Positions 46,701 to 57,757 of a DNA stretch of 64,000 nt are shown here, one piece after another (the first letter of the stretch is position 1; the number at the start of each line of letters is the position of its first letter). Location: positions 1,054,001-1,118,000 of the forward strand of contig JAMYHL010000003.1 in NCBI GenBank assembly GCA_025531455.1, read 5' to 3'. Both the position numbers and the translations under genes were made by a program. The stretch is from Apiotrichum sp. Y4204 (taxonomy: Eukaryota > Basidiomycota > Tremellomycetes > Trichosporonales > Trichosporonaceae). The notes below the pieces were generated by a model. It worked only from the letters and a program-made list of their open reading frames with translations, was not told the DNA's origin and searched no databases.

Positions 46701-47294
46701 CTCACCCGTCCCCGTGGTTCCACATCCTCAGGGTCGGGGTCGTCAACCGACATTCACACGGCTGGCGGCTCGGAAGCCATTGCCTCGCCAACTTTGGCGC
46801 AGAACAGCCCATTCAACTCGATTGGCAAGGCATCGCCTTCAAGCTTTGTTCACCAGGAGCGCAAGTCACCTGCTGTTCTCGATCAGCCCCCCGCCGTCCA
46901 GGCCCCTCAGTCCCGCCACCTCACCGTCAACCCCACCGGTGGCAATGGCAAAAAGTCTGCTGCTGTGAGCGCCCCTGCCTTGAGCGAGCGTCGGACCCAG
47001 CGCCGCGGGTCTTCGTTCTTCCGCCAGCTCAAAGGCGCTTTCCGCTCGCGAACGGATCTCCGCACTGAGGCGCTTCCACCTCCGGCAATCACTCCCCCAA
47101 GCCTGTCTGCCGACTCCGCGTCGACCGGTTCGCTGAGCCCTAAGATCAAGACGCCTGTTACACCCGGCTACAACCGCCCCATGATTCCCAACGAGGGCAA
47201 CACAGAAAGCCCCTGTCTATTCAATGTCACCGGCGACTACCCCACCAAGCCTCCAAACTTCATGGCGCCGAAGCTCAAGGTCAGCGCGGCTTAG
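43791..47294 (+). CDS. HypX/HoxX-like protein: formyltransferase-like plus enoyl-CoA-hydratase-like, with long disordered tail
   Basis: Three exons: 43791-44057, 44387-45402, 45638-47294; 979 residues. The N-terminal half carries formyltransferase-like motifs: 'LIVHPGPPGDAGPAAIDWAI' (about 92-111) and 'WGITVLQADNTFDGGPVWA'. The second half is crotonase-like: 'YNGAFSTTGC' (428-437), 'LMGGAYFSNGVALN' (460-473), 'WANINAIDDVV' (486-496), 'LRGNAAAGGVALAAA' (529-543), and NPAYRAMGLHGSE (556-568). This order and wording match bacterial HypX, which takes a formyl group from 10-formyl-tetrahydrofolate to CoA and releases CO for the [NiFe]-hydrogenase active site. Residues from about 780 on are Ser/Pro/Lys-rich, without family similarity and probably disordered, a eukaryotic addition. 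The introns (329 and 235 nt) are long for this window. No targeting peptide seen. The actual role in a fungus is unknown; CO or formyl-CoA chemistry, or one-carbon metabolism, is possible. Confidence 0.9.
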
Positions 47295-48486
47295 GCTCCC
47301 CTAATCTGTATCCACAACATAAGGACGACGACCCTCTCATCTATTTCTCCACATTTCTTGTCCACTGTCTTGCGATTCTTTGTCACATATCTTCCGTTGT
47401 AGCAACTTATGTTACGGTATCATTGATCCTGCAGAGGCGCGAGCATATGAGACCGCCCGACATCGGGGTGTATGTTGACGACCGGCGCTTAGACTTGCTG
47501 CTGACTTGAGGAAGTGACCTGATGACCATCCCCGGCCATTGAGCATTGATAATGAATCATCAATGGCAATACCCCGTTACCGCGGCAGCTGCTCGCTCCA
47601 TGGCCTCGATTCCCAGCCTTAGCACAACCCCTGGTTTACTCAAAAATCATCCACTAGCGCGCGCATACAAGCATAGTACATGAGGACACGGCCGGGATTT
47701 GTATTCCTCTCCGTCTCCGGATTCCCATTTTCGCTCAGATCTGAGGAATCACAGATCCCACCCCGCCAATCGGTCATCCCCACTGCTATTTCTAAACGGC
47801 ACTAACGCATCAGATCTGTCATGCGGACATGCGGACATGGTCTGTCCTCCGCGCCGGCCTCGAATGTCTCGGAGCACGCAGAGTGCTGCCATAGCCGCCC
47901 CGTCCACTCGAATGACCCTGTGTCCATGCGGCGTGGGCGGTGCGAACGCCCGGCTGCGGTTGCCGTTTTTGAGATGCTCATGGTTCGATGGATGGCGTGG
48001 TGCTTGCTCGATTGATCGGACCCTTGCAACCCCGCTGCGGAATGTGGTTTTGCGGAATGTTGATACAGGCATACGAATCATCCAGAATTGGCGTACCCCC
48101 CCCCTTCCGGGCCTCGACAGGGTCGATCCACGAGTAGACCGTCTTATTCACGGCTGCAGAATGGTCACTTTTGGCGGAAACGGGAGGTTTAGTGATCTCG
48201 AGCCCATCTTGTTCACCGTCTGTCCTGGACCTCAGTCTACTCAATGCATGGTATACCTCGCGTCATCTTCCTGCGCTACCTCCATACGCCACACGAAAGG
48301 ACATCAACCGTTCCAGGTGCTGTGCTCACCCCCTGTTCACCACTTCATTCCTAAACCACCCTGGATGATCGAGAACCATATCGCGATGACACAATGTGTC
48401 ACAGCACGTCCCTGATGTCCCACCACGAACGCTTAGTCTGAATCACTGCCAACCTGAAAGAGTTAGCCTAGAGCTTGTCCCGTGTG
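47295..48486. other. intergenic, 1.2 kb, convergent 3' flanks
   Basis: Between the HypX-like gene (+) and MRE11 (-). No gene seen; a nine-C run lies near 48099. Confidence 0.4.
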
Positions 48487-51400
48487 TCAGGAGCGTCCTA
48501 CCAATTTTGATGCACCACGCGTCGACTTTGCGAAACTGGAACGCGTTAACTGGATTCCAATTGCGTTATGCGGTATACAGGTCTTGGGGCGCATCTCGAA
48601 CTCTCTATCCGGCTTCTCGAATCTGTCGCTGGCCCAAGATCCGCCACTCGTGCCCATTCCCCTGGTTCCGCATGTTGCGCAGGACAGTTCCAACCTCGAG
48701 TTTGTGTACACTTTGAAACATACCTTAGCTGAGATTGCTGAGGCCCACGAGAACGCGACGTTGCCGTTGGCTTAGCCGCTGCCCTTCCCCGCGTCGTTGT
48801 GGTGGTGCGTGTCCCGCGGGTTGTTCCCCGAGCGCTTGTCGTGGTGGTGCGTTTGGCGGCAGTTCTTGCCGTCGTCTTCGGTGGCGGCATCTCCTCAATT
48901 TCCTCGACCTCTGATTCTTCAGAGTCCTTGTCAGAGGCAGGCGTGAACTACACTCAGCTGGGATCGCGCAAGCCTATACTCACAAGAGCCTGTTTGCTTT
49001 TGCCCCGAGCTGTACGGCTGGTCGTTGCCTTGGGTTTCGGCACAAAGTCATCGTCATCCTCCATCCTGCGTGGGTGAGTAAAAGGAGAAGCATGACGACC
49101 AAGTGAATAAGAGGCGCAGCATGATGAGCGACTACAGTCGCGCAGTAGCTGAAGGCGAAGCCGCAACCTTGCCAGATAGTTTCCTCTGGGCAGAGATCGA
49201 GTATGCGTACTTCCCGCAGACGCCCTTGCGCAGGTACTTACATGCTGTCTGCTACTGTTAGCGATGCGTTTCCAGAGGGCATGTTGCACAAGACGTACCC
49301 ATACTGTCATCTGATTGCGGGTTGCGCTTTTTCTTTGACTTTGGAGCTTTCTCTCGCTGCGGCCCATGCTCTTCCCAGTTGGCTGCAGCCCTGATCTCGA
49401 TTAGCATCAGTCTCACGGCCCACTGCTTACGCTTCCTTTGCTTCCAGCATCTGATGTCAGGAGTATACTCCAGCTAGTACTTACATGCTCCTCGACATTG
49501 TCCTCGGCTAGGTCCTTCTTGGCACGCATCGAACGGTCCACTTGCTTCAGAGTGTCCGCGACAAAGCTGGTGTAAGCCGGCAATGGACAAGTCACTCACT
49601 CCTTGATGGCATCCTTATCGTCCTTGTCGACGAAACGCATGACAGCATCCTCGAGACCAGCCTCAACCAACACCTCCAGATTCTGCGCTTGCAAATACTG
49701 GTGGACGAGTGTTGCCATACGGGTTTTGGCTAACCTGTCGCTCGTGGTCATCCCCGCGGGGTCTTCCTCCTCTTCCTCCATCTCCTCCGGAAGGTCGGGT
49801 CTGTTTGCAGGTTCTGTGGTGAGTTGATATCGTGAATGGGTAACTCACTGCGGTCGGTCTTCTTCTTGCGGTGGTACTGGAGAATGTCGCGAGGGTTCGC
49901 AACACGATCAACAAAGTCCTGACCAAACCGCACCACGTTCGTCATCTCCTTTGCCCCAGTGGTCTCAACCTGGGAAAGTCAGCACTGACACTCTGCGTGG
50001 CTCACTCTTAGACGGATGAGAGGCATCATCATCTGCTCGGTTTTAGGGTCGTGGGTCTCCCGCCAATTTCGACGCGCTTGGTGAATCAGCTCGTCGACCT
50101 TTTCGCGTAGGAAGGCAGTGATGGTGTCCCGTTCCTCAAGGTTGATCTTGCTCTCCGGCCTTGCCGCTTCCTCAGCGAGCACAATCTCCTCAAGCTCAAA
50201 AGGTCGCACAGTCTTGAGGGGGATTTCTGCGATCTGGAACTGATCGCCCTGCACTGATAGAATGCCGACTTTCCTAGACGTTAGCAATCGGATCCAACAT
50301 GTACCCACTTTGGCAACGACTCTCCCCAGGCAAGACTTGTTGCAACAGAGCTTCCAGGCTGGCTAATGTGGTACGGCTTGCCCTCGACTGCCTCTGGCGT
50401 GATGCGGCAGTCGTGTTCATGACCCCAGAGGACCAACTTGATCGAGTCGTCAAACATGCCCTCTGGAACATACTGTTGCGGTCCATGCTTGACGCTGCAC
50501 AAGTTAGTGACGCGCAACAATATGCAACTTGCCGATTCTGGTGAATGAGAAGAATGTTAAACCAGTCGTCCTGTGCAATCATGTCACTACTTGGCATGTA
50601 CATCTTGACGCGATTTGAGCGAAGTTCGTAATGCATGCGTGCATCCTTGACGTTGCCGACGCCGTAAATGGCAAGATGAGTGCTTCCCTTGCGCAGAAGG
50701 ATCGGGCGGATCTTGATACCCTCGTTGGTCCGCTCCTCGCCCTCGTCGGCAGCCAGGTCCAGCTTGCCAAAGTAGTTGAGCAGCCCTGTCACGGAGAGGA
50801 CGTCAAGTGCGCAGAGTGCACCTTCCTTCGATTTCAGCAAAAGCAAAAGACTCGGACGCTTACAGGTCCAGCACCTTGCGGGTCGTCGTGGTTGCCATGG
50901 ATGGAGAAGACGGGAATCGCAACATTCAAGTTGGGATCCTCATAGTTGACAGCGGGAAACCTGTTGTCAGCTTTCACGGTTCAAGGCGTAGTCTTACGTG
51001 AATCCTGGAGCAGCGCCGTCCATGGGGTCACTGAGCAGCTCGAACGAGACAGGCTTGTCGCCGAGCGTGTACTCGCGGAGTAACGCGATAGTCTGGTGCA
51101 TGGACGTGCGACTAGGGCGATTCTCGTGAAAGAGGTCGCCAGCTAGGAGAATAAAGTCGACCTGCTCCTCCCTGGCAATCTCGAGAATCTCCTTAAACGA
51201 GTTGATCGCGTCCTGGCCGCGGACGGGGTCCTTCTCGGCATAGCCGATGTGATTATCGGTCGCGATGAGAATGCGGAAGCAGCTGTAAGTGGGAAGGCAG
51301 AGAGGTGGGAAGGGTTCGTTGGTAGGGAAGGCAGTGAATACAGGCGACAGTGAGTAAAGTGGGAAAGTAAGACGATCAGAGATGAGATCGGCGATCGTTG

Positions 51401-51689
51401 GTGGTCAGCATTCACCGTTTCATGAGCTGAGAGGACGGAAATCCAAAGCTCACTTGTCAGAGTCTGGAGGGAATAACGAGGTAAAGCGCGAGATAATTTG
51501 AACACACAACTGTGTCAGTCTGCGATCAAGCAACACGGGCTCGAAAGCTGCTCACCGGTTTCTGCAATCGTCGGCGGTGCCTCCGCAGCTCTGAATCGTT
51601 AGTGGGCTACAGTGGATGACAGAAACCCACAGAGCTGCTCGCTGTCGCGCGGATGCTGTAACCTCCTGATCGTCTGATACGCCGCACAT
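48487..51689 (-). CDS. MRE11: MRE11 double-strand-break repair nuclease
   Basis: Seventeen exons proposed: 51689-51631, 51590-51556, 51463-51454, 51282-50998, 50960-50864, 50825-50533, 50494-50309, 50273-50006, 49969-49849, 49813-49600, 49566-49485, 49450-49431, 49390-49299, 49254-49242, 49065-48984, 48947-48724, 48535-48487; 709 residues. Metallophosphoesterase motifs are in order: TDNHIG (43-48), LAGDLFHEN, '[10 protein letters not shown]' and 'LWGHEHDC', which bind two Mn ions. 'YFGK' and '[10 protein letters not shown]' are typical of the MRE11 capping region. It forms the MRN/MRX complex with RAD50 and NBS1/XRS2 and resects DNA ends. The tail is acidic then Thr/Arg-Gly-rich, as expected for DNA binding. 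Odd points: exons of 10, 13 and 20 nt, and a GC-AG intron (50495-50532). The last intron and last 16 codons, and the first two junctions, are the least certain. Confidence 0.95.
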
Positions 51690-52956
51690 CTAGGCGGTAA
51701 TGAGGGTGATAAAGTGTGAGAGGTGAGAGAGTTTAGGAAGACGAACAGTAGACAGAAAAGAAGGAAGACTGGGAAACTCGACATTTCTCATTCCTCGCTG
51801 GCTTCATGATCGTCATTCTCTGTGCACGCGCAGAGCCTTCGGAACGCGTTCCGGAATTGTATCAACAATCCGAAACTGGGCGAGACGATGAGGGTGACGG
51901 TGGATGACCGGACTGTCGGATCACGTGAAATAAACGCGATTATCACGCCATACCGGCGTGGACTCTAAACACGTGAACACTGAGCTTTGAGCTTTGAGCG
52001 CTTGAGCTGTGCGCTTGGACGGTCCGGCCGGATCCCTGAACAATGACGTCACATCTCCCGGGAGGTGAAACCCTGACAGCCGGGTTGGCTGAAATGGCTC
52101 CGGGGGGCTGGCCGGCACGCAGAGAGAGGGCCGATGGCGCCCGGCGCCCGGCTGTGTCGATCGATACTCACTCGCTCTGGCGACCACAAGGTGCAAAGGT
52201 AAGACATCCAGTGTGTTCACCATGCAAGCCTCTGCACTGGCCATTGTTCTGCGCCCCGTGGCCACCATGCATGACGATTGTTTTTAGCACAGCTGTTGCT
52301 TGTTATTTTATTCATTGGGTACTGTGTACACTGGTTGTTTGCATCTGTTGTGGTGTGGCGGCGCCACCAATGCGGCACTGCCAGCGTACAGATTGAAAAT
52401 GCCAAGCCTGTGCGTGCCTCATCCCTCAATGTTTACCCTCTTCCCAAACTCATGTAACACGGTGCTGTATCCCAACCTGTGCAACAGCGCAACAGACGGG
52501 GGGAAACGCAAGAGGGGTAGAATTGAGAAGAGATTGTCCACCGATTCCGCAGTCCAGTCATGCCAGTCAGGAGCAGAGCAGATGCTGCTGGGAGCATGCA
52601 ATGCACAGTCCGGAAAGGGGCCGAGAGTGGAGTGGACGGGAGGGAGAGGAGGAGAGAGGGGTACCCGGTCACGCTCTCTCTGCTGTTCTGCCATTGCTCA
52701 TGTGGTTCGTTCCCTCCCCCCTTTTTCGGAGTGGATTTTATCCGACATTGTCACAGCCTTGTTTTTGTTGATCGAGATACTTTATACTCTGTCAACTCTC
52801 ATCTCTGTGTCTCACATTCTCTCTCTTCCACTCACAGGCTCACACACACACCCTCGCAACAGCACTGCGACACGCACACACCGGATAATTGGTCGTGCCA
52901 GTCGTTGCACAGCGGGTATCTTGTAACATCCATCCACCCATCCATCCATAAACATC
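51690..52956. other. intergenic, divergent promoters
   Basis: Between MRE11 (-) and the PhoD-like gene (+). No gene seen. A pyrimidine-rich leader-like stretch precedes 52957; ctttatac near 52778 could serve as a TATA element. Confidence 0.4.
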
Positions 52957-55819
52957 ATGTAAGTCGCACAGCCGCACTCGCTATCTCCTCCTTTTCTCGG
53001 CCGCCGAGCTGACCTCGCAAGGGATACCGTTGGCCTCTCTGAGAAGAGGGCGGCAGAGGACGACATGCGCCTCGCTGCGGCCGCCGCCCACGCCAGCTAC
53101 TATGCACACCCAAAGCTTCATCGGAGCACGTACACCGGGCAGTCGTCCCGCGCGCCCCCTGTTGGCCCCGATGCCGAGCCGATGAACCCCGCGTACCACG
53201 ACATCCAGCGCGAGCAGGAGGCTGCGGCCCGGGGCGTCGAGCGAACGAAGAAGGAGGAGGCGATCGAGGACGAGGAGCAGGAAAACGGCGCCGACAGCGC
53301 GCGCAAGCTCGGTGGTCAGGCCGGCGGCACGCACACCGGGCCTGGACCGTCCGCCAACCTCGTCATGGCTGCCCAGCAGGAGGGCATGGCCAATGGCGGC
53401 GGAGCGAATGGCGTTATCCTTCCCGGTGATGCCCCGAAAGGCCTTACTGAGCACTACAACGTGTCCCAGACGATGCAGCCCCACCTCCAGCTCATGTAAG
53501 TCCGGGTGGCTCCATCCGCTGAGGAGCCAGTGGCTGACGAACAGGTGTGGACCGCTCCTCTCGTACTACACTCAGATCGATGGTATCTGGTACGGTGCGG
53601 CGATGGTAGTGACCGCGGACGAGTGAGTACTCCCTATCGGATGGGTTTTGTTGTCTAAGCACATATTAACACTCCCAGCGGGTCGATCTTCAACCCTGCG
53701 CCCTACCTTACCTTGACGTTTGCTCCATTTGGGGCTGGAGGTGTAGGCAACGCGAATGCGCTCCTCCCGCCGCAGGGTGTGGAGGGCCAGCTTATGTTCA
53801 CGTATGCCGACAAGGACGGACCGTGCTCGTTTTGGCGCTTTATGCTTGCCATCCCTGTGCAACAGATTGAAATGTCGGTATCGTACCGCCTCAACGGAGG
53901 CGCGCCGCTCGAGTTTGTTGTCCCTGCCCTCGGACAGAACCTGCGCTGGGCTGCGCACAGCTGCAACGGTGCGTGCTGCCGAGCAAGACCGAGCCAGACG
54001 ACTCACAAAACTAACGCTTAGGATTCTCCTCCGGAGTGGACCCCGACGAGTTCAAGGGCCAGTACCCATCGGGCTATGACCCCGTGTGGGAAGATATGCT
54101 CAAGCACCACCGCCAGAAGCCGTTCCACTGCATGGTCGGCGGCGGTGACCAGATCTACTGCGACGCCGTGACCCGCGAGCCCGAGCTCCAGTGTAGGTGG
54201 GCCATAAACGGGAGGGTGCTGACACACAGCGTGGATCAACGCGCCAACCCGCAAGGATAAGCTTGGCCACCCGCTCACAAATGAGATGGTGAGTAGCCGT
54301 GGACGTGACACCAGGAATGGGCATAACGCTGACGACAGAAATTCGCCGTAGATCGGTTCTAGTATGTCGTACGAGGTTGGCTCCACTGACCACAGCTTCA
54401 ACCACTACTGCAAGATCTTCCGCAGTAACGCATTTGGTCGCGCGAATGCCACTATTCCGATGGTGAACATGCTCGACGACCATGACCTCATTGACGGTTT
54501 CGGAACGTACGACGACGAGACGCAAGCGGCCCCGGTCTTCTCCTACATTGGCTCGCGCGGCTACTTCTGGTATCTCCTTTTCCAGCTCTTCACCGTCGAC
54601 TCGGTTGATGGTACTGACCACCCTCTGGGTGGACACCCGATCAAGAGCATGATGATCGGCGGGCCGGGTGCCTGGATCCCGTACCCGTCGCACTCTCTCT
54701 CGGTGTACATGGGCCCCAGGATCCGTCTCTTCGCGCTTGACTGCCGTGCTGAGCGCAAGCTCCATCAGATTGTTTCACCGCAGACGTACCAGATGATGTT
54801 CGATGTGTATGCGGCGTACCCTCCTGAGGTTGAGCACGTTGTGCTGCTTATTGGTGTCCCCATTTGTGAGTGCTGCTGCAGGACGGGTCACTGACGCCAG
54901 CGTACCCTCGCATGTCCTTCCTTGAGCACTTCCTCGACAAGAAGTGGAACCCGCTTAACGTGCTCGCTCGCCACAACGCGCTCGGCCTCGGCGGCATGGT
55001 GAACAAGTTCAACCAGGCGTCCGAGCTGCTCGACGACCTGAACGACCACTGGTGCGCGAACGTGCACAAGAAGGAGCGCAACTGGCTCGTCCTAAGGCTT
55101 CAGCAGGCGGCGATTGAGCACCACTTCCGCTTGACGTTCCTCTCTGGTGACGTGCATCTTGCGGCAGTGGGACTGTTGTTCACGTACAAGAACACCCCGC
55201 CCAAGGAGCAGGACCACCGGTACATGCTCAACGTCATCTCCTCTGCGATTGTGAACACTCCGCCGCCCGGCGGTGCTGCCCTCATGGTCACCAAACTCAG
55301 TGGCCACAAGCACCGCACGCTGCACAAGAAGAACACCGACGAGATCATGGTGCCAATGTTCGGCACCGATACCACCGGCAAGAGTCAGAAGCGTCCATAT
55401 GTCATTGCGCGCCGCAACTACGCTGTCGTTGACTACAACGAGCAGTCTGGAGAGCTCCGCTTCGACATTCGCGTTGAGAAGTTCCAGGGCGCGGGCGAGA
55501 CTGTTTCGTGAGTATCAAAATAGGGCGAATGTTAGGCCCGGCTCTGACCGCAGGTACCCCATCGCCGCGCCGCCTCCCCGCTGGGACGCGCAGCAGCAGG
55601 CTCTGTCGCCGCTCGCGCCTCCCCAAGGGTAAGAATTAACCTCCGAGCTCGGCTCGTCTTGTCGCAGGATGGAATGATAATCTCGGCTCAGATCGTGGCA
55701 GGACGAATGCCCCACCCCGACCTCGACGTACACGTTCCAAACCAACCAAACCCATCCGGCCGACACCAACGCCACCAGTGTCCGCAACTAATGGAGAGGT
55801 GATTGTTCCCGCAGTCTAA
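52957..55819 (+). CDS. PhoD-like phosphatase (metallophosphoesterase)
   Basis: Eleven exons proposed: 52957-52958 (AT of the start codon), 53022-53495, 53545-53622, 53679-53968, 54022-54192, 54230-54288, 54339-54361, 54396-54865, 54901-55507, 55554-55628, 55702-55819; about 788 residues. If the first 2-nt exon is wrong, translation would begin at the Met at 53065. Family motifs: 'CMVGGGDQIYCDAV', 'MLDDHDLIDGFG', 'LDCRAER' and 'LSGDVHLAAVG', which supply metal ligands in PhoD-type enzymes. Basidiomycetes carry long cytosolic PhoD relatives of unknown substrate. The N-terminal 150 residues are low-complexity (Ala/Glu/Gly) and the C-terminus is Pro-rich. No signal peptide. The 3' end is uncertain: other acceptors would put the stop at 55677 or 55791. 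Confidence 0.85.
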
Positions 55820-56161
55820 CCATATTGGGTCGTTAGGTTGTATAGACTGCCTTTTCTTTTCTTTTCTCTACTTTACCCCGTTTCTTTTGACGGGATCTGA
55901 ATAATGCCGAGTACACGCTCGCGATTTATGACTATGCACTTGGCGATGATGGTTGATGTTTGGGAAATGTGGACAGAAATGGAGTTTAACATCGGGCCAG
56001 CCGTGTTTGCCATGTGCAACACGATGTTGACACTGGCGCCACCGGCCATGTCCGAACCGACACCCGAAAACCGGCGGCCCGGTGACAGCCATGGTACATA
56101 ACCCCACACAATGCCTTGTCATCGACACCATCTCCCCAAACCTACTAACTACTACTCAAGA
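55820..56161. other. intergenic
   Basis: Short gap between the PhoD-like gene and the beta-lactamase-like gene on the same strand. A TTTTCTTTTCTTTTC run at 55853-55867 may be a 3' end element. No gene seen. Confidence 0.4.
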
Positions 56162-57511
56162 ATGCCCGACACTCCGCCCGCCCGCACACCGACGCTCTCG
56201 CCGTCCGCAAAGGCGTCGCTTGACGCCTTCCTCGCCGCGACGCTCGCCGAGGGCCGGCACCCGGCCATCCACATCGGCGCCACGAACAGGGACGAGACGA
56301 TGTACCTCGCGCAGGGCGGCGAGCGCGTGTGGGGCGAGCCAGACAAGGGCGACGTGGATGAGAACACGCGTAAGAACCGTATTTTGGTGGTGGTTAATCC
56401 CAGGACTGCAGCTGTTCTCAATGACAAAGCTGGTTACCAGCGTTGCGGTGCTCCAACTCGTCGAGGCCGGCAAGATTGATCTCGACACCGAGGACATTCT
56501 CGCCACGCACTGCCCCGAGCTCGTGGCCCTCCCGATCTTGCAGGGTGTTACGGATGGCGAGCCGTCGCTCGCCCCGCGCACGCAGCCGCTCACCGTCCGG
56601 CGGCTGCTGACGCACACTTCTGGCCTCGCGTACGATTTCACGTCCCCGCTCATTGGGGAATACACCGCCGCGACGGGCAAGCCCGCGCACTGGGCGTCCA
56701 GTGTCGAAGGCTACACTCTCCCGCTGGTATATGAGCCCGGGAGCAGCTGGAAGTACTCGACGGGCATTGACTGGGCGGGCATCCTCGTCGAGCGCGTCTC
56801 GGGAAAGCGTCTGAGCTCATACTTCCAAGACCACATTTTCGGGCCTCTTGGGCTGTCCGAGCGCGACATTGGCTTTTTCCCCACGCCCGAAGTCCTCGAT
56901 TCTCTCCAGCAGGCGTGCACGCGCCTCGCGGACCCGCCGTATCTCAAACACACGGCCTCGCCGCGCAGTTTCGACCTCGACTTTGTCCGCGACACGGCAC
57001 AGCTCTCCGGCGGCGGCGGGCTGTACGGCACGGCAAAGGCCTATCTCGCGTTTTTGCGGGGCGTGCTCGCGGCCCAGTCTCCGGGGGGTATCATCTCCCC
57101 CGAGTCGTTTAGGGAGCTGTTCACCGACTCGCTGCCCCCGCGAGGGGCGAATACGGTCCACAAGGGCCTCGCGGAGATGATGGCGCAGGGCGGGTCGGCC
57201 GACCCCGAGCTGGTCAAGAACGACGCGCAGGGCCTCGGCCACTCGGTCGGGCTGCTCCTCAACACTGAAGACTCGGCGTTTGGGCGCAAAAAGGGCAGCG
57301 GGGCGTGGTCCGGCCTCGCGAGGACGTTTTACTGGCTCGACCCGACTACTGGGATTGCGGTGGGTTTGGAGTTGGGGGCCCGAAGAGAAGTGATGCTGAT
57401 GATTAGGGTATCTGCTTCACGCAGGTGCTTGCGCCCCCACCGGACCCGTTTACCAAGGTCTATAACCAGTTTGAGAGGCTTTTGTATGACGGACTTGCGG
57501 CTAGTGCGTAG
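56162..57511 (+). CDS. beta-lactamase-fold serine hydrolase (class C/esterase-like)
   Basis: Three exons: 56162-56369, 56404-57359, 57407-57511 (introns 34 and 47 nt); 422 residues. It has the SxxK motif SMTK (Ser75, Lys78), the Tyr-containing YSTG motif (about 177) in place of YxN, 'RRLLTHTSGLAYDF' before it, and 'GLARTFYWLDPTTGIAG' toward the end, which is the family's third-motif region. Proteins of this type in fungi are esterases, transesterases (LovD-like) or peptidases rather than antibiotic-resistance enzymes. No signal peptide is seen, so probably cytosolic. The last intron is retained as open frame in one reading, but the spliced form restores the family C-terminus. Confidence 0.92.
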
Positions 57512-57757
57512 CGGGTCGGGGTTGTATCTCTTTGAAATGGTTGTTATGAACGTTGTTTATCACGCCGCGCGCGCTGGCTTTTGTGCCTCCGCCTCTGTCT
57601 GTCTCCATTCTCTCTGTCACAGCAGCGAGCTCGCTACTGTTACATCTCGCTCCCTTCTATCGGTGTATCCTCCCATTAAACCAGCTCAATCTCTCTCGCT
57701 CTCATTCCGTACACTTCACATATCATCTATATCGTGCTCGTCCTCGTTCTTGTCTCT
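57512..57757. other. short convergent intergenic region
   Basis: Between the stops of the beta-lactamase-like gene (+) and KEX1 (-). Nothing recognised. Confidence 0.4.

Noticed and set aside
43791..47294. Annotating the HypX-like gene simply as an enoyl-CoA hydratase
   Set aside because: The N-terminal formyltransferase-like half is in the same spliced frame and the crotonase half has HypX-specific wording.
56162..57511. Antibiotic-resistance beta-lactamase
   Set aside because: Fungal members of this fold are esterase/transesterase-like; no signal peptide and no resistance context.
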